This document shows, piece after piece, positions 59,626-64,000 of a stretch of 64,000 nucleotides of DNA. The stretch's first letter is position 1, and each line of letters starts with the position of its first letter. The position numbers and the translations under genes were made by a program. The notes below the pieces were generated by a model that was not told the DNA's origin, did no database searches, and was given only the letters and a program-made list of their open reading frames with translations. Origin of the DNA: Pedobacter jeongneungensis (GTDB taxonomy: Bacteria > Bacteroidota > Bacteroidia > Sphingobacteriales > Sphingobacteriaceae); the NCBI RefSeq assembly GCF_000633455.1, contig NZ_AYMG01000001.1:372001-436000 (forward strand). The letters are read 5' to 3'.

Positions 59626-60759
59626 ATGATCCTTATAGTTGATGACAGGCCTGAAAACCTGATCTCGTTACAGAAAGTACTACAAGCACACAATTTTGAG
59701 GTTGATACCGCATCATCTGGCGAAGAAGCGCTGAAAAAAGTACTAAAAAACAATTATGTCCTGATTATTCTCGACGTGCAGATGCCCGATATGGACGGTT
59801 TCGAGGTGGCAGAGGCCATTTCTGGTTTTAGTAAGGCAAAAGACACTGCCATTATTTTCCTTTCGGCCGTAAATACTGAACTGAAATTTATTACAAAAGG
59901 ATACCTCAGCGGCGGATTGGATTATATTACAAAACCTGTTGATATTAATGTCTTATTGCTTAAAATAAAAACATTTTACCGCATATACGAGCAAAACAGA
60001 AAGCTGAACGAAGTACAGGAAAAGCTGTTGGAAGAAATTGAATTCCGAAAGCAGGCCGAACATAAAAAAGACGAATTCATCAGTATCGCCAGTCACGAGT
60101 TAAAAACCCCTTTAACCAGTGTAAAAGGCTACATCCAATTGCTGCAAAGAAGTTTAAATAGAGATGATAAAACCATGGCGCAAAACCATATCGAAAAAGC
60201 CAGCATCCAGCTCGAAAAACTGAACGAACTCATTGTCGATCTGCTTGATATTTCCAAAATAGAAAGTGGTAAGATGAAGTTTAACATGAAAAGCTTTTGT
60301 GCTGATAACATGGTAAACAATGCCATCGAAATGTTACAGCAATCGAATCCCGATTTCAAGATTACCAAACTCGGTAAAACCAATGATATGATTTTTGGTG
60401 ATGAAATGCGCCTCGAGCAGGTGGTGATCAATTTCATAACCAATGCGATTAAATATGCCCCTGGCACTAATCAGGTTAATGTTACCATCAATATTAAAGA
60501 TGAAAAACTCTACCTTGCCGTAAAAGATTTTGGTATAGGCATTTCTAAAGAACAGCAGCATAAAATATTCGATAAATTTTATCGCGTAGAAGAAAACAGC
60601 AACCGCTTTAACGGCCTGGGCATCGGTTTGTATATCTGCTCCGAAATCATTAACCGCCACGGTGGTACAATTGGCGTAAACAGCGTGCCTGATGAAGGAT
60701 CGGAATTTTATTTTATCGTTCCCATTACTGAAGAAGAAATCCTTAAAAATCAGATCTAA
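59626..60759 (+). CDS. Receiver-histidine kinase protein (soluble)
   Basis: 377 residues without a membrane segment. The receiver domain (1-120) has D50 (VLIILDVQMPDMDGF). A coiled linker (EKLLEEIEFRKQAEHKKDEF) leads to a HisKA domain with H157 (ISIASHELKTPLTSVKG). An ATPase domain has NFITNAIKYAPGTN, DFGIGISKEQQ and GLGIGLYICSEII. A receiver at the N-terminus means the kinase is itself gated by phosphorylation. It lies 18 bp before a large hybrid kinase gene, so both probably share one relay. Confidence 0.93.
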   Translation: MILIVDDRPENLISLQKVLQAHNFEVDTASSGEEALKKVLKNNYVLIILDVQMPDMDGFEVAEAISGFSKAKDTAIIFLSAVNTELKFITKGYLSGGLDYITKPVDINVLLLKIKTFYRIYEQNRKLNEVQEKLLEEIEFRKQAEHKKDEFISIASHELKTPLTSVKGYIQLLQRSLNRDDKTMAQNHIEKASIQLEKLNELIVDLLDISKIESGKMKFNMKSFCADNMVNNAIEMLQQSNPDFKITKLGKTNDMIFGDEMRLEQVVINFITNAIKYAPGTNQVNVTINIKDEKLYLAVKDFGIGISKEQQHKIFDKFYRVEENSNRFNGLGIGLYICSEIINRHGGTIGVNSVPDEGSEFYFIVPITEEEILKNQI

Positions 60760-60777
60760 TTATCCTTAATCCATATA

Positions 60778-63700
60778 ATGAAAACAACTCTTAAAAATAA
60801 TTTGCGTTTAGGCCTTGGCTTGTCGCTTATTATTCTATTTATCAGTTCATTAGCGTCTTACGTGAGCATCAGCAACCTCATTAAAAGTACCGAACTGGTT
60901 AAACACAGCGATGAAGTAATTTTAAGTTCCGAAGGTGTAATTTCTACCCTAAAAGATGCAGAAACCGGGCAAAGAGGCTACCTTTTAACCGGGAATAAAA
61001 TCTTTTTGCAACCGTATTACGGCGCAACTGATACCGCAATGGCCGCATTAAGCCGGATAGAGGCACAAACGAAAGATAATTTGGTTCAGCAAAAAAATGT
61101 CGCTGAATTAAAAAATATCATGGGCCGCAGGTTAAATATTATTACCTCCACAATCGAAATTAAATCACTGGGTGGGCAAATCGATCCAACGGTATTGTTA
61201 GAAGGCAAAACTTACATGGATCAGGCCCGTGCTGTAGTTAACCGCATGGTAAAAGAAGAGCGGAGGTTGCTCGAAAGCCGTACGGCAGAACTTAACAAAC
61301 TCACCTCTTATACGCCAATCCTCATTTTGATTGCAGCTGTTTTGGCGATACTCATTACGCTGTTTTTCTATAGAAAAGTATCTGTCGATTTTGATGAACG
61401 CGTTAAGCTTCAAAAAGAAATTGAGGATAAAAAGTACGAAATGGAGAAACGTATTTTGGCCATTAAAGAAATTGCACAACAAATTTCGAATGGTAATTAT
61501 GGCGTAAAACTCGATAGCCAAAGCCAGGATGATATTGGTGAGCTATCCGAATCGCTCAATACCATGTCATATTCATTAAAAAAATCTTTTGATACTTTGG
61601 AAGAAAATGAATGGATACAAACTGGCGTTGCCAACCTGAATGTGAAAATGGTTGGAGAGAAAGATGTTTTCCATTTAGCAGAAGATATTATCGAATTTTT
61701 AGCTAATTATACCAAGAGCCAGATTGGAGCCTTATATTTATTTAAAGATGATGGCTACCTGCATTTAAAAGGTCAGTACGCTTTAAAAGGCCAGAATTTA
61801 ACCGAAACCATAGAAATTGGTCAGGGTTTAATTGGTCAGGTAGTTAAAACAGGAAAATCTATTTTACTGGATGATGTTCCACAGAATGAATTATCCATTA
61901 CACATGCTACGGGCAGTATAAAACCTGCTCAGTTGATCGTATTACCAATCGTTAGAAACGAAATTTCCATCGGTGGCCTTGAACTGGGCTCTATTACTAA
62001 ATATACAGATTTACAGCTTCACTTTTTAAATCTGGTATTGTCTGATGTAGGTACTGCATTATTAGGTGCACAGAACCGCCAGAAACTGCAGCAATTATTA
62101 GAAGAAACCCAGGCACAATCAGAAGAGTTACAAGTGCAGCATAACGAGCTTGAAGGATTAAATGCCGAGCTCGAGGCGCAGGCACAAAAACTTCAGGCCA
62201 GTGAAGAAGAATTGCGCGTACAGCAGGAAGAATTATTGCAAAGCAACCAGGAGCTGGAAGAAAGAAGTAGTTTGCTGGAAGAGAAAAATGAACTTATCGA
62301 AGAAAGGAATATCGAAATTCAACAGAAAGCAGAAGCGTTAGAGTTGAGTACAAGATATAAATCGGAATTTTTGGCCAACATGTCGCACGAGTTAAGAACA
62401 CCACTCAACTCCATTTTATTGTTATCGCGCTTAATGGCCGAAAATGAGGCTATGGACCGCGAACATCAGGAATATGCAGAGGTAATCCAAAGCTCCGGAC
62501 AGGGCTTGTTAAGCTTAATTGATGAGATTTTGGATCTTTCTAAAATTGAAGCAGGCAAAATGGAACTCGATCGGATGAACATTAAGGTTGATGACATCAT
62601 CTTCAATATGCGTTCGTTATTTAATCCGTTGGCAAAAGAGCGGAACCTCAACTTTGTGATCGATAAAACAGAAGCGGTACCAGAGTTTTTCCATACCGAT
62701 AAAATGCGTTTAGAGCAGATCATCAAAAACCTGCTATCAAATGCCATTAAATTTACAACTGTTGGCTCAGTAACCTTAAACATCAGTAAAAATGATAAGT
62801 TAGGGGCATTGGTGTTTAAAGTTACCGATACGGGGGTAGGTATTGCTCCAGAGAAACAGGGCATGGTATTCGAGGCTTTTCAACAGGCAGATGGCTCTAC
62901 CCGCCGTAAATTTGGGGGTACAGGCCTGGGTCTGTCAATCAGTAGAGAACTAGCCAAATTATTGGGTGGATATATTGATTTAAAAAGTACAGAAGGTGAA
63001 GGAAGTATTTTTACTTTAACCTTGCCTATCGATAAAAATAAAGGTTTTGATGGTGTGATTGCCAGTTTAGAAAAACCTGTAGTAGTGGCTCAGGCTGAGC
63101 CGGTTATCAAAAAAGTGAGCCACTTAACGGTTGATAATATTCCACAGGAAATAGAAGACGACCGTGATAACATCCAGCCCGATGATAAGGTAATTTTGAT
63201 TGTAGAAGATGATACCCCTTTTGCCAAAACACTTTTAGATTTTACCCGTAAAAGAAATTATAAGGGCCTGGTTGCCGTTCGTGGCGATGTGGGTATTGAA
63301 ATGGCTAAAACATTTAAACCGCTTGCCATTTTACTCGATATCCAGTTGCCGGTTAAAGATGGCTGGCAGGTAATGGAGGAGCTGAAATCCGATCCTTCAA
63401 CCCGCCCGATTCCGGTGCATATCATGTCGTCGTTACAGGTTAAAAAAGAAAGTTTATTAAAAGGTGCCGTAGATTTTATCAACAAACCTTTTGCTTTTGA
63501 GCACATGCAGGAAATATTTTCGAAACTGGAACATGCTTTAAGCCGTCACCCTAAAAAAGTCCTCATCGTTGAAGAAAATGAGCAGCATGCCAAAGCGCTA
63601 AGTTACTTTTTAAGCAATTTTAATATCCAGACAGAAATTGTTAATCAGGTGAACGAAAGTGTTTCAGCTTTGCATAAACCTGAGGTGAACTGTGTGATTT

Positions 63701-64000
63701 TAGATATGGGTATCCCAGATAAACATGCTTATGAAACTTTGGAAGTAGTAAAGAAAACCCCCGGATTGGAAAACCTACCCATTATTATTTTTACGGGTAA
63801 AAACCTTTCGAAAGGTGAAGAAAACCGCATTAAACAATATGCTGATTCGATTGTGGTAAAAACCGCACATTCTTATCAACGTATTTTGGATGAGGCCGGC
63901 CTGTTCCTGCATTTGGTTGAAGAAAAGAGCAAGGAAAAGACAAAAGCACCTAAAAAATTCTCAGAATTGCAGGATGTATTGGTGGGCAAAACGGTTCTGG
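60778..64000 (+). CDS. Hybrid sensor kinase, cut by window end
   Basis: An open frame from ATG 60778 to the last base (1074 codons, no stop). Parts in order: transmembrane helix (about 12-30), CHASE3 sensor with DAETGQRGYLLTG, second helix (about 179-199), HAMP, a GAF domain (about 300-420), a long Glu/Gln coiled coil, HisKA with H537 (ANMSHELRTPLNS), ATPase (NLLSNAIKFTT; GTGLGLSIS), REC1 with D854 (ILLDIQLPVKDGW), and a second receiver with D976 (VILDMGIPD) whose acidic pair reads EEN instead of DD. A further receiver may lie past the window end. Confidence 0.92.
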   Translation, partial: MKTTLKNNLRLGLGLSLIILFISSLASYVSISNLIKSTELVKHSDEVILSSEGVISTLKDAETGQRGYLLTGNKIFLQPYYGATDTAMAALSRIEAQTKDNLVQQKNVAELKNIMGRRLNIITSTIEIKSLGGQIDPTVLLEGKTYMDQARAVVNRMVKEERRLLESRTAELNKLTSYTPILILIAAVLAILITLFFYRKVSVDFDERVKLQKEIEDKKYEMEKRILAIKEIAQQISNGNYGVKLDSQSQDDIGELSESLNTMSYSLKKSFDTLEENEWIQTGVANLNVKMVGEKDVFHLAEDIIEFLANYTKSQIGALYLFKDDGYLHLKGQYALKGQNLTETIEIGQGLIGQVVKTGKSILLDDVPQNELSITHATGSIKPAQLIVLPIVRNEISIGGLELGSITKYTDLQLHFLNLVLSDVGTALLGAQNRQKLQQLLEETQAQSEELQVQHNELEGLNAELEAQAQKLQASEEELRVQQEELLQSNQELEERSSLLEEKNELIEERNIEIQQKAEALELSTRYKSEFLANMSHELRTPLNSILLLSRLMAENEAMDREHQEYAEVIQSSGQGLLSLIDEILDLSKIEAGKMELDRMNIKVDDIIFNMRSLFNPLAKERNLNFVIDKTEAVPEFFHTDKMRLEQIIKNLLSNAIKFTTVGSVTLNISKNDKLGALVFKVTDTGVGIAPEKQGMVFEAFQQADGSTRRKFGGTGLGLSISRELAKLLGGYIDLKSTEGEGSIFTLTLPIDKNKGFDGVIASLEKPVVVAQAEPVIKKVSHLTVDNIPQEIEDDRDNIQPDDKVILIVEDDTPFAKTLLDFTRKRNYKGLVAVRGDVGIEMAKTFKPLAILLDIQLPVKDGWQVMEELKSDPSTRPIPVHIMSSLQVKKESLLKGAVDFINKPFAFEHMQEIFSKLEHALSRHPKKVLIVEENEQHAKALSYFLSNFNIQTEIVNQVNESVSALHKPEVNCVILDMGIPDKHAYETLEVVKKTPGLENLPIIIFTGKNLSKGEENRIKQYADSIVVKTAHSYQRILDEAGLFLHLVEEKSKEKTKAPKKFSELQDVLVGKTVL

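Noticed and set aside
1..64000. CRISPR array, prophage, rRNA or tRNA genes
   Set aside because: No regularly spaced direct repeats, phage genes or cloverleaf-like sequences were found by reading; palindromes are dispersed, not arrayed.

Overview
The window looks like chromosomal DNA of a Bacteroidota bacterium, most likely a Sphingobacteriaceae member close to Pedobacter. The base is the gene set: a PorX-type response regulator/PglZ protein, a fused lpxC-fabZ gene, HYC/CC/PP-type and DUF3347 metal proteins, DUF6249 and DUF6265 proteins, and -7 promoter elements of the form TAnnTTTG instead of a sigma70 -10 box. No rRNA, tRNA, CRISPR array, phage or complete insertion sequence was seen. The genus is an inference.

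Layout. 0.1-4.9 kb: a TetR-controlled tripartite efflux operon (TetR, TolC-like, HlyD/EmrA-like, EmrB-like) with a strong palindrome over its promoter and a clear terminator. 5-7.6 kb: PEP carboxylase. 8.7-10 kb: peroxiredoxin, thioredoxin and a small DUF protein as a minus-strand redox operon. 10.2-17.4 kb: S9 peptidase, a short periplasmic FAD-type protein, aldehyde dehydrogenase, a YfiT/BstA-like thiol transferase, a DUF6265 protein and a PIN toxin-antitoxin pair. 17.4-22.9 kb: a metal-handling district with an HMA-MauE fusion, extradiol dioxygenase, YceI and a five-gene minus-strand operon (HYC/CC/PP protein, secreted HMA protein, beta-barrel protein, DUF3347 protein, AraC regulator with an N-terminal CxxC HMA-like domain). 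23-28.4 kb: cyclophilin, ParE-type toxin-antitoxin pair, exonuclease III, hutI-hutG and 5-formyl-THF cyclo-ligase. 28.7-30.4 kb: two tandem EF-P genes and a predicted short RNA. 30.4-36.2 kb: ABC ATPase, GNAT enzyme, lpxA, lpxC/fabZ, lpxD and an HD phosphohydrolase. 36.3-41 kb: porX, tsaE, alanine dehydrogenase and a VanX-like dipeptidase. 41.3-51.3 kb: envelope and secreted hydrolases, and a cold-shock protein. 51.3-64 kb: ECF sigma/membrane anti-sigma pair, guanidinium-type SMR exporter, Crp/Fnr regulator, sensor kinase operon, gltX, zinc metallopeptidase, a REC-kinase protein and a large hybrid kinase cut by the window end.

How it works together. Most genes are housekeeping or envelope functions. 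Lipid A synthesis (lpxD-lpxC/fabZ-lpxA) and the thiol peroxidase set are compact operons. The 20-23 kb operon reads as a self-contained extracytoplasmic metal (probably copper) response unit whose regulator may sense metal through its own CxxC domain. This is the best candidate for an under-described system.

Intergenic DNA is rich in dispersed palindromes. Five related families begin with GTCAT and end with ATGAC. There are also short tetraloop hairpins and AT-rich microrepeats. Several have been absorbed into gene ends or create false N-terminal extensions.
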